DNA of 64,000 bases from an uncultured Mycoplasmatota bacterium (GCA_947302655.1 CAMYVW010000001.1:276263-340262); one strand, 5' to 3'; shown: positions 10,101 to 18,541, counted from the stretch's first letter. Program-made: numbers and translations. The notes: generated by a model from the letters alone, not told the origin.

Positions 10101-10235
10101 AAATGTGTTTCAGAATTTGATAGCTATATTAAAGATGAAACTTTATCTTTATTAATTAAAGAAGATGCATCTTTAACTGAATCATTTGATTTAAATGGTC
10201 ATGATGTTAAATTAAAAGTTGAGAAAGTAGGTTAA
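7143..10235 (+). CDS. ileS: Isoleucyl-tRNA synthetase, type 2 (IleS2-like)
   Basis: 1030 residues, charging tRNA-Ile with isoleucine. The class I fold is shown by the HIGH-equivalent segment ATANGMPGLHHM (G54-L55-H56-H57), the GWDTHGLPVE element, a CP1 editing domain with TTTPWTL, KMHKS (588-592), a CxxC zinc motif (CPDCGKE) and an anticodon-binding C-terminal half. The eukaryote-like layout and GxHH signature mark the IleS2 type, which is generally little inhibited by mupirocin. The ATG at 7143 is chosen over an in-frame TTG at 7134 because AAAGGA precedes it properly. The T-box upstream controls it; nfeD starts one base after its stop. Confidence 0.96.
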   Translation: MFKELDKREVHLVETSILEEWKKQDILNKTILNRTGKDNWVFYDGPATANGMPGLHHMVAKFLKDSFCKYQTMKGKRVLRKVGWDTHGLPVEVNVEKKLGFTGKADIEKYGIEAFNKLCKETVWENETAFRKLTDEMGQFIDLDNRYITYDNDYIETEWWILKKFFDEGLFYEGVKIMPWCPRCGTGLASHEVAQGYKEVTANTVVVPFKAKDEDVYFLVWTTTPWTLISNVALCVNPDEEYVKVESKGYKFILAKALATSVLGEEYEVLDTYKGKDLEYKEYEQLIPSLDVQGKAFFVTCDSYVTMSDGTGIVHIAPAFGEDDAKVGKNYKLPYVNPVGEDAVYTEGLWKGMNIFEADLEVVKYLAENDKLFKKQKMVHEYPHCWRCDSPLVYYSRPSYYLEVTKLQDKIIEENKKVNWYPSFVGEKRFGNWLENMNDWAISRNRYWGTPLPLWRCSCGHMEMIGSREELAEKAIEKVDPKTIDLHRPFVDDIHIKCPDCGKEMSRTLEVIDCWFDSGAMPFAQYHYPFENKELWESQYPADFIAEGIDQTRGWFYSLLVLGVFVTGKSPYKNVLVNELLLDKNGQKMHKSKGNAVEPFTIMHKYGADTVRWYLPYVSPTWTPIKFDEEGLKEVHSKFFNPLKNTYSFFEMYANTDNINLDECTVDIKDREEIDKWLLSKYNKLVKVVTDAFDKFDLNIVVKEITNFVSEDLSNWYIRRNRNRFWSSELNNSKKSVYITTYEVLTGLCELCAPVIPFTTEEIYKDLTGEESVHLADYPVCDESLIDEKLEEKMDLVRNLISLGRNVREENKVKVRQPISEVVLDGKNKQILNDLVDLIKEELNVKEVVFENDLSKYMNYFVKPNFKEVGKVFGSNIKEFASKLEGITTDDILKLENGESITMDVAGTSYDVNKDMVDIRISSKEGFNVGSENNNFVILNTTLTEELILEGLARECVSKVQQLRKNNDFNIVDRINLYYSGDEDFKKCVSEFDSYIKDETLSLLIKEDASLTESFDLNGHDVKLKVEKVG

Positions 10236-10236
10236 T

Positions 10237-10659
10237 ATGGAAGCTTGGATTTACTGGCTTATAATAATGCTTATACTTTCATTTGTCGAAATAATTACCA
10301 TAAATTTAGTTACAATATGGTTTGTTGCTAGTGCTGGTATAGCATTACTTGTATCGCTAGTTACAGATAGTTATTATATTCAGTTTTTAGTATTTGGTAT
10401 TTGTGGTTTATTAATAATGGTTTTAACAAGACCACTTCTTAAAAAACTAATAAAAAAAGATAAAACGAAAACAAACTTAGATAGAGTAATTGGTATGACT
10501 GGAATATGTACTGAAGAAATATCAAAAAATAAAGTTGGTGAAGTAAAAGTCGATGGTAAAAGATGGAGTGCTATTTCACCAGTTAAAATTAAAGTTGGTG
10601 ATGAAGTACTTATCACTGACATCGACGGCGTAAAGCTTAAAGTTAAGAAGGGAGAGTAG
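10237..10659 (+). CDS. NfeD-like membrane protein
   Basis: A 140-residue protein with three hydrophobic segments in the first half (about residues 4-25, 29-45 and 48-66) and a soluble C-terminal OB-fold-like domain (GMTGICTEEISKNKVGEVKVDGKRW...VLITDIDGVKLKVKK). This is the short NfeD form, usually encoded next to a stomatin/SPFH gene, as here. The pair is thought to organise membrane microdomains and membrane protein quality control. The gene follows ileS after one base and precedes the SPFH gene by six, so all three are probably one transcript under the ileS T-box. Confidence 0.88.
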   Translation: MEAWIYWLIIMLILSFVEIITINLVTIWFVASAGIALLVSLVTDSYYIQFLVFGICGLLIMVLTRPLLKKLIKKDKTKTNLDRVIGMTGICTEEISKNKVGEVKVDGKRWSAISPVKIKVGDEVLITDIDGVKLKVKKGE

Positions 10660-10665
10660 ATTTTT

Positions 10666-11556
10666 ATGCCAGTAGTAATTACACTTTTAGTTATTGCTTT
10701 AGCATTAATAATTCCTAATATTAAAATCGTTCCTCAGGCTAGAGCATATGTTATTGAAAGACTAGGTTCTTATCATGATACTTGGTCTAATGGACTACAT
10801 ATTAAAATGCCATTTATTGATAGAGTATCAAATAAAGTTACATTAAAAGAAATAGTTAAAGATTTTGCACCACAACCAGTTATCACAAAAGATAATGTTA
10901 CAATGCAAATTGATACAGTTGTTTATTTCCAAATAACTGATCCAAAACTATATACTTATGGAGTTGAATATCCAATTAGTGCAATTGAAAACTTAACAGC
11001 AACTACACTAAGAAATATTATTGGTGATCTAGAACTAGACCAAACACTTACATCAAGAGATACAATTAACACTCAAATGCGTTCTATTTTGGATGAAGCA
11101 ACGGATCCATGGGGAATTAAAGTTAACCGTGTAGAAGTTAAAAATATTATTCCACCAAGAGATATTCAAGAAGCTATGGAAAAACAAATGCGTGCTGAAC
11201 GTGAAAGAAGAGAAAAAATTCTTCAAGCAGAAGGTGAAAAGAAATCATCTATTCTTATTGCTGAAGGTGAAAAAGAATCTGCTATTTTAAGAGCAGAAGC
11301 TCAAAAAGAATCACAAATTAAAATTGCTGAAGGTGAAGCAGAAGCTCTTCTTAAAATTAAAGAAGCAGAAGCTAAGGGTATTAAACTTTTAAAAGATGCT
11401 AAAGCTGATGCTGCTGTTCTTGCTTTAAAAAGTTATGATACTATGAGCAAGATGGCTGATGGACAAGCAACAAAACTTATTATTCCATCAGATTTAAAAG
11501 GCATAGCAACTTTAGGAACAACTCTTGCTGAAGTTTTAGAAAAGAAAGAAAAATAG
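10666..11556 (+). CDS. SPFH/stomatin-like membrane protein
   Basis: 296 residues: an N-terminal membrane helix (about 2-18), then an SPFH/band 7 domain beginning IKIVPQARAYVIERLGSYHDTW and including TATTLRNIIGDLELDQTLTSRD, then a long charged helix of repeated ILQAEGEKKS/ILIAEGEKES/AILRAEAQKES units giving a coiled coil. Stomatin-type proteins form large membrane cages or scaffolds, often with NfeD, whose gene is directly upstream. The short C-terminus fits the QmcA/stomatin branch rather than flotillin. Role here is inferred from the family. Confidence 0.92.
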   Translation: MPVVITLLVIALALIIPNIKIVPQARAYVIERLGSYHDTWSNGLHIKMPFIDRVSNKVTLKEIVKDFAPQPVITKDNVTMQIDTVVYFQITDPKLYTYGVEYPISAIENLTATTLRNIIGDLELDQTLTSRDTINTQMRSILDEATDPWGIKVNRVEVKNIIPPRDIQEAMEKQMRAERERREKILQAEGEKKSSILIAEGEKESAILRAEAQKESQIKIAEGEAEALLKIKEAEAKGIKLLKDAKADAAVLALKSYDTMSKMADGQATKLIIPSDLKGIATLGTTLAEVLEKKEK

Positions 11557-11575
11557 TCGAAAGACTATTTTTTTA
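11552..11575 (+). terminator. Terminator after the SPFH gene
   Basis: AATAGTC-GAA-GACTATT followed by seven T; the 5' arm overlaps the stop codon. Confidence 0.85.
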
Positions 11576-11672
11576 TTTGTCAATACCTCTGAAACATATT
11601 TTATTATTGCTTTACATATAATTTTATGGTAGTATTTTAATAGTTAAAAATAGTAAAAGGTGGTTGATAAAG

Positions 11673-12395
11673 ATGATGGATTTTATTGATAATTTAGCAA
11701 ACAATGATATATTTTTAACTTCATTAATTATTGTATTAGTAATATTAGTTATAACATTCTTTCTTGTTTTATTTTTAGGAGGAAAGAAAAACAAACCTAA
11801 AAATAATATAAAAGAAAATAAAACTGATGATATTTTTCCAACAGTTGAAGGCAATGATGTTGATTTTAATCATGAAGAATATGTTCAAGAAGCAACAAAT
11901 GAATTTGAGCTTACTCCAGTTCAAGATGTTAAAGAAGTTCTATCAGAAGTTCAATTAGATAAAATTGAAGAATCTCCTGCATATCAAGTAGAGAATAATT
12001 CATTTAATGAAGAACCAGAAATGAGGAACTTTAGTTTTGATGAATTATCAAAAATGATATCTGATGAATTAGATAATATCGATAAAAAAGAAGAAGAGAC
12101 TTCTGAAAATAATGAAACAATTAATAATGATGAACAAGATTCATTTATAAATACATTTAAACAAGTTGAAACAGAACCTATTTCTGTTGAAGCAGAACCT
12201 GAACTTAATAGTACTACTTCATTTGATTCACTAATGATTAATAAAGTCGTTGAGCCAGAAAAAAATGAAGATATTGTTCTTCCGAAACTTAAAGATGAAG
12301 AAACTACTTCAAATGAACCTATAATTAAAGATGAAGAAGTTCCTCTTTATGCTAGGTTTAATCACGAATCATTCGATTTAAAAGATAAAGATTAA
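11673..12395 (+). CDS. Membrane-anchored acidic protein of unknown function
   Basis: I do not recognise the family. About 240 residues: a short N-terminus, one strongly hydrophobic helix (about 14-37, TSLIIVLVILVITFFLVLF), a Lys-rich cytoplasmic-side stretch (GGKKNKPKNN) and then some 190 highly acidic, Glu/Asp/Asn-rich residues of disordered character, ending ARFNHESFDLKDKD. The start at 11673 follows AAAAGGTGG with 9-base spacing; a second ATG lies directly after. Topology and low complexity suggest a membrane-tethered scaffold, with no catalytic motif. It precedes parE but is separated from it by a terminator. Confidence 0.7.
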   Translation: MMDFIDNLANNDIFLTSLIIVLVILVITFFLVLFLGGKKNKPKNNIKENKTDDIFPTVEGNDVDFNHEEYVQEATNEFELTPVQDVKEVLSEVQLDKIEESPAYQVENNSFNEEPEMRNFSFDELSKMISDELDNIDKKEEETSENNETINNDEQDSFINTFKQVETEPISVEAEPELNSTTSFDSLMINKVVEPEKNEDIVLPKLKDEETTSNEPIIKDEEVPLYARFNHESFDLKDKD

Positions 12396-12427
12396 TTGTC
12401 AAGTCACCTTGCATTAATCTTTTTTTT
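12387..12427 (+). terminator. Terminator overlapping the stop codon of the acidic membrane protein
   Basis: AAAGATTAAT pairs with ATTAATCTTT across a 16-base loop and is followed by T8; the TAA stop is within the 5' arm. Confidence 0.7.
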
Positions 12428-12456
12428 AATGTTATAATTTATAAAGGTGAATAGTA

Positions 12457-14370
12457 ATGGCAAAAGAAGCTAAATATGATGAGTCATCAATAAAAATTCT
12501 TGAAGGTTTAGAAGCTGTTAGAAAAAGACCTGGTATGTATATTGGGTCTACTGATAAAAGAGGACTTCATCATTTAGTATGGGAAATTGTAGATAATTCT
12601 ATTGATGAAATAATAAATGGATACGGTAATACCGTTAAAATATTAATGAGAAAAGATGGATCTATTACAGTTGCAGATAATGGCCGTGGTGTTCCAACTG
12701 GAAAACATGAATCAGGTAAATCAACTCCTGAAGTAATTTATACAGTACTTCATGCCGGTGGTAAATTTGAGGAAGGAAACTATAAAGTTTCTGGAGGCCT
12801 TCATGGTGTTGGTGGATCTGTTGTTAATGCTTTATCTAAAAAAATGGATGTAACTATTTATCGTGATGGTAAAATAGCTAATATTAGATTTATTGATGGT
12901 GGTAAAGTTGAAAGCCCACTTAAATATATTGGAGAAACAAAAAAAACTGGTACAGTTGTAACATTCTTACCAGATTATGATATCTTTAAAAACTGCGATT
13001 TTTCATTTACAACTATATGTGAAAGAATGCAAGAAAGTGCATTTCTTTTGTCTGGTTTAATTGTAGAAATAGCAGATGAAAAAACAGGTAGAGAAGCTAA
13101 ATTCCATTATGAAAATGGCCTTATTAATTTTGTTGAATACATTAATGAAAATAAAAAAGCCTTACACAAAGTAATTAATTTTAGTGGTCAAAAAGAAGGA
13201 ATCGAAGTAGAAATTGCGATGCAATACTCTGATTCTTACTCAGAAAATATTTTGTCATTTGTTAATAATGTTAAAACAATTGATGGTGGTAGCCATGAAG
13301 TCGGTTTTAAAACTGGTATAACTAAAGCATTTAATGATTATGCAAAAGCTAATAATTTAATTAAAACTAAAGATGGTTCATTTGATGGAGCTGATGTAAG
13401 AGAAGGTTTATCAGCAATTGTAAATTTAAGAATACCTGAAAATTTATTACAATTTGAAGGTCAAACTAAAGGTAAACTTGGTACACCAGAAGCAAGAAGT
13501 ATAACTGAATCAATTACTTATGACAATTTAAAATTCTTCTTAGAGGAAAATAAAGAAATAGCTTTAACAATTATTGAAAAAGCTAGTAAGAGTAAACTTG
13601 CAAGAGAAGCAGCAAGAAAAGCAAGAGAAGCAGCTAGAGCTGGAAAAGGAAAAGATAAAAAAGAAAAGATTTTATCCGGTAAACTTGCTAAAGCTACAGG
13701 CAAAGATAGTAAAATAAATGAACTATTCTTAGTTGAGGGAGATTCAGCAGGTGGTTCTGCTAAAACTGGTAGAAACAGAGAAACTCAAGCAATACTACCA
13801 CTTCGTGGTAAAGTTTTAAACTGTGAAAAAGCATCTTCAAATGATATAAATTCAAATGAAGAATTAAATACACTTACTTATGCAATAGGAGCTGGTATTG
13901 GACCTGATTTTGATCCAAAAGATAGTAATTATGGAAAAGTAATAATCATGACCGATGCCGATGATGATGGAGCTCACATTCAAATATTACTTTTAACATT
14001 CTTCTATAGATTTATGAGACCACTCATTGAAGAAGGCATGCTATATATAGCAAATCCTCCTTTATATGCTCTAGACTTTGGTAAATCTAAAGAATATGTT
14101 GCAACAGATGAAGAACTTGAAGAAAAGAAAAAAACTGTTAAAGGTTCTTATAAAGTTCAAAGATTTAAAGGTCTAGGTGAAATGGATGCTGATGAACTAT
14201 ATGAAACAACTATGAATCCATTAACGAGAAGTTTAATAAAAGTATCTATTACTGATGCAGCCCTTGCAGAAAAAAGAGTATCTGTTTTAATGGGTGATAA
14301 AGTAGAACCTAGAAAAGAATGGATTGAAGAGAATGTTGACTTCTCTTTAGAAGACGATTTTAGGAGGTAA
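12457..14370 (+). CDS. parE: DNA topoisomerase IV subunit B
   Basis: 637 residues, the ATPase subunit that decatenates chromosomes with ParC. N-terminal GHKL domain: GLEAVRKRPGMYIGSTD, EIVDNSIDE, DNGRGVPTG and GGLHGVGGSVVNALS. Then the transducer (QTKGKLGT near residue 340) and the Toprim domain (LVEGDSAGGSA, PLRGKVLN, IIMTDADDDGAH). The STDKRGLHHLVWEIVDNSIDE wording and overall length match ParE rather than GyrB of Bacilli. It is followed six bases later by parC. Confidence 0.94.
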   Translation: MAKEAKYDESSIKILEGLEAVRKRPGMYIGSTDKRGLHHLVWEIVDNSIDEIINGYGNTVKILMRKDGSITVADNGRGVPTGKHESGKSTPEVIYTVLHAGGKFEEGNYKVSGGLHGVGGSVVNALSKKMDVTIYRDGKIANIRFIDGGKVESPLKYIGETKKTGTVVTFLPDYDIFKNCDFSFTTICERMQESAFLLSGLIVEIADEKTGREAKFHYENGLINFVEYINENKKALHKVINFSGQKEGIEVEIAMQYSDSYSENILSFVNNVKTIDGGSHEVGFKTGITKAFNDYAKANNLIKTKDGSFDGADVREGLSAIVNLRIPENLLQFEGQTKGKLGTPEARSITESITYDNLKFFLEENKEIALTIIEKASKSKLAREAARKAREAARAGKGKDKKEKILSGKLAKATGKDSKINELFLVEGDSAGGSAKTGRNRETQAILPLRGKVLNCEKASSNDINSNEELNTLTYAIGAGIGPDFDPKDSNYGKVIIMTDADDDGAHIQILLLTFFYRFMRPLIEEGMLYIANPPLYALDFGKSKEYVATDEELEEKKKTVKGSYKVQRFKGLGEMDADELYETTMNPLTRSLIKVSITDAALAEKRVSVLMGDKVEPRKEWIEENVDFSLEDDFRR

Positions 14371-14376
14371 TTATAT

Positions 14377-16914
14377 ATGGCAAATAAAGTAGAACAAAAT
14401 ATTATTGAAAAAATATATGATTATACTCTTGAAGATATAATGGGTGATAGATTTGGTAGATATTCTAAATCTATCATTCAAGATAGAGCATTACCAGATG
14501 TAAGAGATGGTTTAAAGCCAGTTCAAAGACGTATTTTATATACAATGTGGGAAGATAAAAATACTTTTGATAAGCCATACAGAAAATGTGCAAAAGCAGT
14601 TGGTGATGTTATGGGTAAATATCACCCACATGGTGATTCATCAATATATGGTGCAATGATAAACATGTCTCAAAGATGGAAAATGAGAGAAATGTTTATT
14701 GATATACATGGTAATAATGGATCTATAGATGGTGATGGACCTGCTGCATATCGTTATACTGAAACAAGACTTACAAAACTTGCTGGTGTTATGCTTAAAT
14801 ATATTGAACGTGATTCAGTAGAAATGGCACTTAATTATTCAGATGATTATCTAGAACCTACTGTACTTCCAGCAAACTTTCCAAACCTTTTAGTTAATGG
14901 TTCTCAAGGTATATCTGCAGGCTACGCAACTAATATACCTCCTCATAATATAACTGAAGTAATTGATGCATCAATTCACAGAATTGATAATCCCACTTGT
15001 AGACTTGATACCATACTTAATATAGTTAAAGGGCCGGATTTTCCAACTGGTGGAGTAATTGAAGGAAAAGATGGTTTAAGACAAGCTTATGAAACAGGTA
15101 AAGGTAAAGTAGTTGTTAAAGCTAAAACAGAAATAGTTAAGGATAAAAAAGGTCATAGAATTATTATTCATGAAATACCTTATGATGTTTTAAAAGAACC
15201 TCTAAGAAAGAAAATAGAAGATATTAAAATAGATAAAAAAGTTGAAGGCATAGTTGATGTTAGAGATGAATCTGACAAAGAAAATATGGCTAAACTTGTT
15301 ATTGAACTTAAAAAAGATGCTAATGCAGAACTTATTTTAAATTATCTATTTAAAAATACAGATTTACAAATTAACTATAACTTTAATATGGTTGCTATTT
15401 GTGATAGAAGACCTAAACAATTAGGACTTCTAGAAATACTAGATGCTTTTATAGCTCATCAAAAAGAAGTTATTTTGAGAAGAACTAGATATGATCTTAA
15501 AAAAGCTGAAGAAAGACTACATATAGTTGAAGGTTTCTTAAAAGCTGTAGATATTTTAGATGAAGTAATTAAATTAATTCGTGCATCTAAAAATAGAGCA
15601 GACTGTATTGAAAATTTAGTTAAAGAATTTAAATTTACTGAAGTTCAAGCAACAGCTATTGTTGATATGAGACTTTATAAGTTATCTAATACTGATGTTA
15701 ACTTACTTTTAGAAGAACAAGGAAACCTTCAAAAAATGATAGAGTTCTTAAATAGTATTTTAAATAACGAATCTATTTTAAAAACACAAATGAAAAAAGA
15801 ACTTAATGAAATCAAAAAAGAATATGGTAACGATCGAAGAACAGAAATTAGGGATGAAATATCTGAAATTAAAATAGATATGAAAGATATGATTCCTAAA
15901 GAAAATACTATTGTAGTTGTTACTAAAGAAGGTTACATAAAAAGAGTTTCGCCTAAATCATATACTGATGAAGAAGAAACAGTTATGAAGCCTGGTGACT
16001 ATGTAATAGGTTTATATGATACAACAACGCTTAATAACATAATGGTATTTACTAATTTAGGTAGATATTGCTTTATACCAGTACATTTAATTCCTGAATG
16101 TAAGTGGAAAGAATTAGGTAAACATATTAATAATGTTTGTATGTTATCACCTGATGAAAAAGTTATTTCATCAGTTATATATGATAATGATAACTCTATA
16201 CTTGTTCTTGCAACTAAACAAGGAATGGTTAAAAAAGTACTTTATAAAGACTTTGTTGTATCAAGATATTCTAAACCACTTACTGCAATGAAGTTAAAAG
16301 ATGATAAAGATGAACTTGTATCAGCATTTAAAACAAATAATGATTCAAATGTTATTATGGTATCTAAAAATGGATATTATGTTAAATACAGTTTAGATGA
16401 AGTACCTGTAATAGGTCCTAAAGGATCAGGTGTTAAAGGTATTAATTTAAAAGATGATGAACTGGTATCTTTATCTGTAATTAAAGATAATGATGAATAC
16501 TTAAATATAGCAACTAATAATAAAACAGCTAAAAGAATTAAGTTAAGTGATCTATATATGATGAGCAGAGCTAAAAAAGGTCTTCTATTAATGAAGAAAG
16601 TTAAAACTCAAGATTATCATGTTATAGATGCATTTACATCTGAATCAAGAGATGACATATGCATAAAATCAGATAGTGAAATAAGAATGATTAAAAATAG
16701 TGATATAGCCATAATGGATACCCAGTCAACTGGATCATCTATATCTAAATATATGGTTGATAAAGTATACATTAAAGCTAATATCATAAAGCAAAAAGAT
16801 ATAGTTATTAATGATTCTGAAGAAGATGACGTAATTATTTCTTCTGAACCAGTAATGAAAGAAGAAGTAAAAGAATTTACTTTAGATGATTTTATTGATG
16901 ATTTTAAAATCTAG
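14377..16914 (+). CDS. parC: DNA topoisomerase IV subunit A
   Basis: 845 residues, the DNA-cleaving subunit. Seen: RALPDVRDGLKPVQRRILY, the quinolone-resistance region GKYHPHGDSSIYGAM (residues 80-94), the catalytic tyrosine Y127 in AAYRYTE, GYATNIPPHN, and a C-terminal beta-pinwheel with repeated VVVTKEGYIKRV/LVLATKQGMVKKV/IMVSKNGYYVKY blades. Residue 92, equivalent to the acidic Glu84 of well-studied ParC, is Gly here. The acidic C-terminal tail is usual. It is co-transcribed with parE and ended by a hairpin at 16917. Confidence 0.94.
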   Translation: MANKVEQNIIEKIYDYTLEDIMGDRFGRYSKSIIQDRALPDVRDGLKPVQRRILYTMWEDKNTFDKPYRKCAKAVGDVMGKYHPHGDSSIYGAMINMSQRWKMREMFIDIHGNNGSIDGDGPAAYRYTETRLTKLAGVMLKYIERDSVEMALNYSDDYLEPTVLPANFPNLLVNGSQGISAGYATNIPPHNITEVIDASIHRIDNPTCRLDTILNIVKGPDFPTGGVIEGKDGLRQAYETGKGKVVVKAKTEIVKDKKGHRIIIHEIPYDVLKEPLRKKIEDIKIDKKVEGIVDVRDESDKENMAKLVIELKKDANAELILNYLFKNTDLQINYNFNMVAICDRRPKQLGLLEILDAFIAHQKEVILRRTRYDLKKAEERLHIVEGFLKAVDILDEVIKLIRASKNRADCIENLVKEFKFTEVQATAIVDMRLYKLSNTDVNLLLEEQGNLQKMIEFLNSILNNESILKTQMKKELNEIKKEYGNDRRTEIRDEISEIKIDMKDMIPKENTIVVVTKEGYIKRVSPKSYTDEEETVMKPGDYVIGLYDTTTLNNIMVFTNLGRYCFIPVHLIPECKWKELGKHINNVCMLSPDEKVISSVIYDNDNSILVLATKQGMVKKVLYKDFVVSRYSKPLTAMKLKDDKDELVSAFKTNNDSNVIMVSKNGYYVKYSLDEVPVIGPKGSGVKGINLKDDELVSLSVIKDNDEYLNIATNNKTAKRIKLSDLYMMSRAKKGLLLMKKVKTQDYHVIDAFTSESRDDICIKSDSEIRMIKNSDIAIMDTQSTGSSISKYMVDKVYIKANIIKQKDIVINDSEEDDVIISSEPVMKEEVKEFTLDDFIDDFKI

Positions 16915-16916
16915 TC

Positions 16917-16962
16917 TTAAAAATCACTTTATTAAATAATATTTAATAAGGTGATTTTTTTA
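16917..16962 (+). terminator. Terminator-like hairpin between parC and the ylbD-like gene
   Basis: AAAATCACTTTATTAAAT pairs imperfectly with ATTTAATAAGGTGATTTT and is followed by T. The 3' arm contains AAGGTGA, the ribosome binding site of the next gene, whose ATG starts at the end of the T run. The structure could both terminate parC transcripts and hide the next ribosome binding site in read-through RNA. Confidence 0.75.
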
Positions 16963-17312
16963 TGGATAAAAAAGAAGATTTTAAGAATTTTGTTAAGAGT
17001 AATCCTAAGTTAGTAAGTTATATTAAAAATAATGATAATAGTGTACAAAAGTTATATGAAGTATATGATTTATATGGAGAAGATGACAAGGTATGGGATG
17101 AATACTTAAAAGAAGATAACAGAGGTCTTAATTTGAATAATATTACAGATATTGTTAAAAATATAGATATGAACTCTATTAAAGGTCATATTGATACGGC
17201 TCAAAAAGCTTTAAGTATAGTTCAGGAATTAACTGGCAAAGTAGGTGACGGTGTAAAAGCTATTAAAAAACCATTGGCACCTAAACCAATTGATAAATTC
17301 TTTGAGGATTAA
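16962..17312 (+). CDS. YlbD-like putative spore coat protein
   Basis: 116 residues. The N-terminal part, FKNFVKSNPKLVSYIKNNDNSVQKLYEVYDLYGEDDKVWDEY, follows the YlbD pattern of Bacilli (F..FV..NPKL....K....Q.LYE.W.L.GE.D..W). YlbD is annotated as a putative coat protein; its exact role is unknown. The C-terminal half is helical with no recognised motif. The ribosome binding site lies inside the preceding hairpin. The ylbE-like gene follows five bases later, as in Bacillus, which supports the assignment. Confidence 0.7.
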   Translation: MDKKEDFKNFVKSNPKLVSYIKNNDNSVQKLYEVYDLYGEDDKVWDEYLKEDNRGLNLNNITDIVKNIDMNSIKGHIDTAQKALSIVQELTGKVGDGVKAIKKPLAPKPIDKFFED

Positions 17313-17317
17313 TAATT

Positions 17318-17539
17318 ATGGATGGAGAAATTATAAAACATTTATTTGAAAAGAAAGAATATTATGAATACTTAAAAGAAAATAGTGAATGGATAAAAAT
17401 ATTAAAAAGGAATAAATATCGATATAAAGATTTTCTTAATTTTGTGAAAAAGAAATATAAATTAAGAACACAAGATAAAATAAATAATGCTTTAAATAAA
17501 GCTAGTATGTTAAGCGAAGTGTTAAGTAATATTAAATAA
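17318..17539 (+). CDS. YlbE-like protein
   Basis: A 73-residue helical protein. YEYLKENSEWIKILKRNKYRYKDF and a terminal ASMLSEVL match the short YlbE family (L+..P.WY+.L.RNP....... and a final ASML). Function is unknown; the ylbD-ylbE pair is usual in spore-forming Bacilli. The start at 17318 is five bases after the previous stop. No terminator is evident before the pilin promoter at 17552. Confidence 0.65.
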   Translation: MDGEIIKHLFEKKEYYEYLKENSEWIKILKRNKYRYKDFLNFVKKKYKLRTQDKINNALNKASMLSEVLSNIK

Positions 17540-17551
17540 TAATAAATATGA

Positions 17552-17580
17552 TTGATTTATATTTTTTTCCAAGGTATAAT
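17552..17580 (+). promoter_or_regulatory. Promoter of the small pilin pair
   Basis: TTGATT (17552-17557), 17-base spacer, TATAAT (17575-17580): a near-consensus vegetative promoter upstream of the first pilin-like gene. Confidence 0.75.
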
Positions 17581-17611
17581 GAGGTTATAAAATAGGAAGA
17601 GGGAGAAGAGA

Positions 17612-18070
17612 TTGAAAAATAATAAGAAAGGTTTTACATTAGTAGAACTACTTGCAGTTATCGTAATCTTAGCCGTTGTTATCTTAATCGCTGTTACAGC
17701 AGTTATTCCAAGAATGAGAAATGCTAAAAAGAGTGCATTCAAGGATGAAGCTCTTGCATTCGTAAAAGCTGCTGAAGAAGCTTATGTATCTACTCAAATG
17801 GAAAGTTCAACTGGAACTGGTACTACTTGTTTCACTGTTGCAACGTTAACTGATGCTAATAATGGTTACATCGAACTAAAAGGTGGTAAGTCATACGCTG
17901 GTAAAATAGTTCTTAACTCAACAGGTGTAGTTACTGGAGTTTACCTAGAAGATTCAACAAATAGCTATGTAATAACAAACGCTAGTTATAATTCAAACAA
18001 AACTTTAACTGTACTTGCTAGTGGCGATACTGGATATGTAGCATTAACATCTGCACAAAAAGCTTGCTAG
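17612..18070 (+). CDS. Type IV pilin-like protein (small, first of a pair)
   Basis: 152 residues starting at TTG behind AGGAAGAGGGAGAAG. The N-terminus KNNKKGFTLVELLAVIVIL is a classical prepilin leader: prepilin peptidase would cut after the Gly and methylate Phe, with Glu at +5 and a hydrophobic alpha-1 helix to about residue 30. Conserved PRMRNAKKSAF...AEEAYV follows. The soluble domain (about 95 residues) has two Cys (one in TTCFTV, one near the C-terminus, QKAC) that may form the pilin disulfide loop. Size fits a major pilin or pseudopilin. No assembly ATPase, platform protein or peptidase gene is present in the window. Confidence 0.88.
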   Translation: MKNNKKGFTLVELLAVIVILAVVILIAVTAVIPRMRNAKKSAFKDEALAFVKAAEEAYVSTQMESSTGTGTTCFTVATLTDANNGYIELKGGKSYAGKIVLNSTGVVTGVYLEDSTNSYVITNASYNSNKTLTVLASGDTGYVALTSAQKAC

Positions 18071-18109
18071 TTAATATTAGTTTACAGAAATAAGAAGGAG
18101 AATATTCAA

Positions 18110-18529
18110 ATGAAAAATAATAAAAAAGGTTTTACATTAGTTGAATTACTTGCAGTTATCGTAATCTTAGCTGTTGTAATTTTAATCGCTGTTACTGCTG
18201 TTGTTCCAAGAATGAATAATGCAAAAATGAATGCTTTTGCTGATGAAGCATTAGCTTATATTAAAGCTGCACAAGAATATGCAGTTGCTCAACAAGCAGA
18301 TGGATCTGCTGCACCTACTTGTATTTTAATAAGTAGTTTAAATGGTACTTATATTGACAAAAAAGGTGAAACTTATACAGGTGTTGTAGAAAATGATTCT
18401 GGAACATGGAAAATTTATATTAAAGGTACTAAATACATGATAAATGGTAAATCATCACCATTTACTGTATCTGGAAATAATCCATCAGTTGTTGCTGCTG
18501 GTACTTTAAGTAAAACATCTTGTAGTTAA
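18110..18529 (+). CDS. Type IV pilin-like protein (small, second of a pair)
   Basis: 139 residues with the same prepilin N-terminus (MKNNKKGFTLVELLAVIV) as the preceding gene and the same PRMNNAK...DEAL..IKAAQEY helix. The soluble region is shorter, with Cys in PTCILI and KTSCS at the end. It starts with ATG behind AAGGAGAATATTCAA and lies 39 bases after the first pilin, so both share a promoter. The leader is nearly identical to those of the seven large proteins at 46.8-60 kb, so all may be exported by one machinery. Confidence 0.88.
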   Translation: MKNNKKGFTLVELLAVIVILAVVILIAVTAVVPRMNNAKMNAFADEALAYIKAAQEYAVAQQADGSAAPTCILISSLNGTYIDKKGETYTGVVENDSGTWKIYIKGTKYMINGKSSPFTVSGNNPSVVAAGTLSKTSCS

Positions 18530-18541
18530 TAGATAGTAAAT

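Noticed and set aside
12457..16914. gyrB-gyrA instead of parE-parC
   Set aside because: Wording of the ATPase N-terminus (STDKRGLHHLVWEIVDNS) and the ParC-type start RFGRYSKSIIQDRALPDVRDG fit topoisomerase IV of Bacilli.
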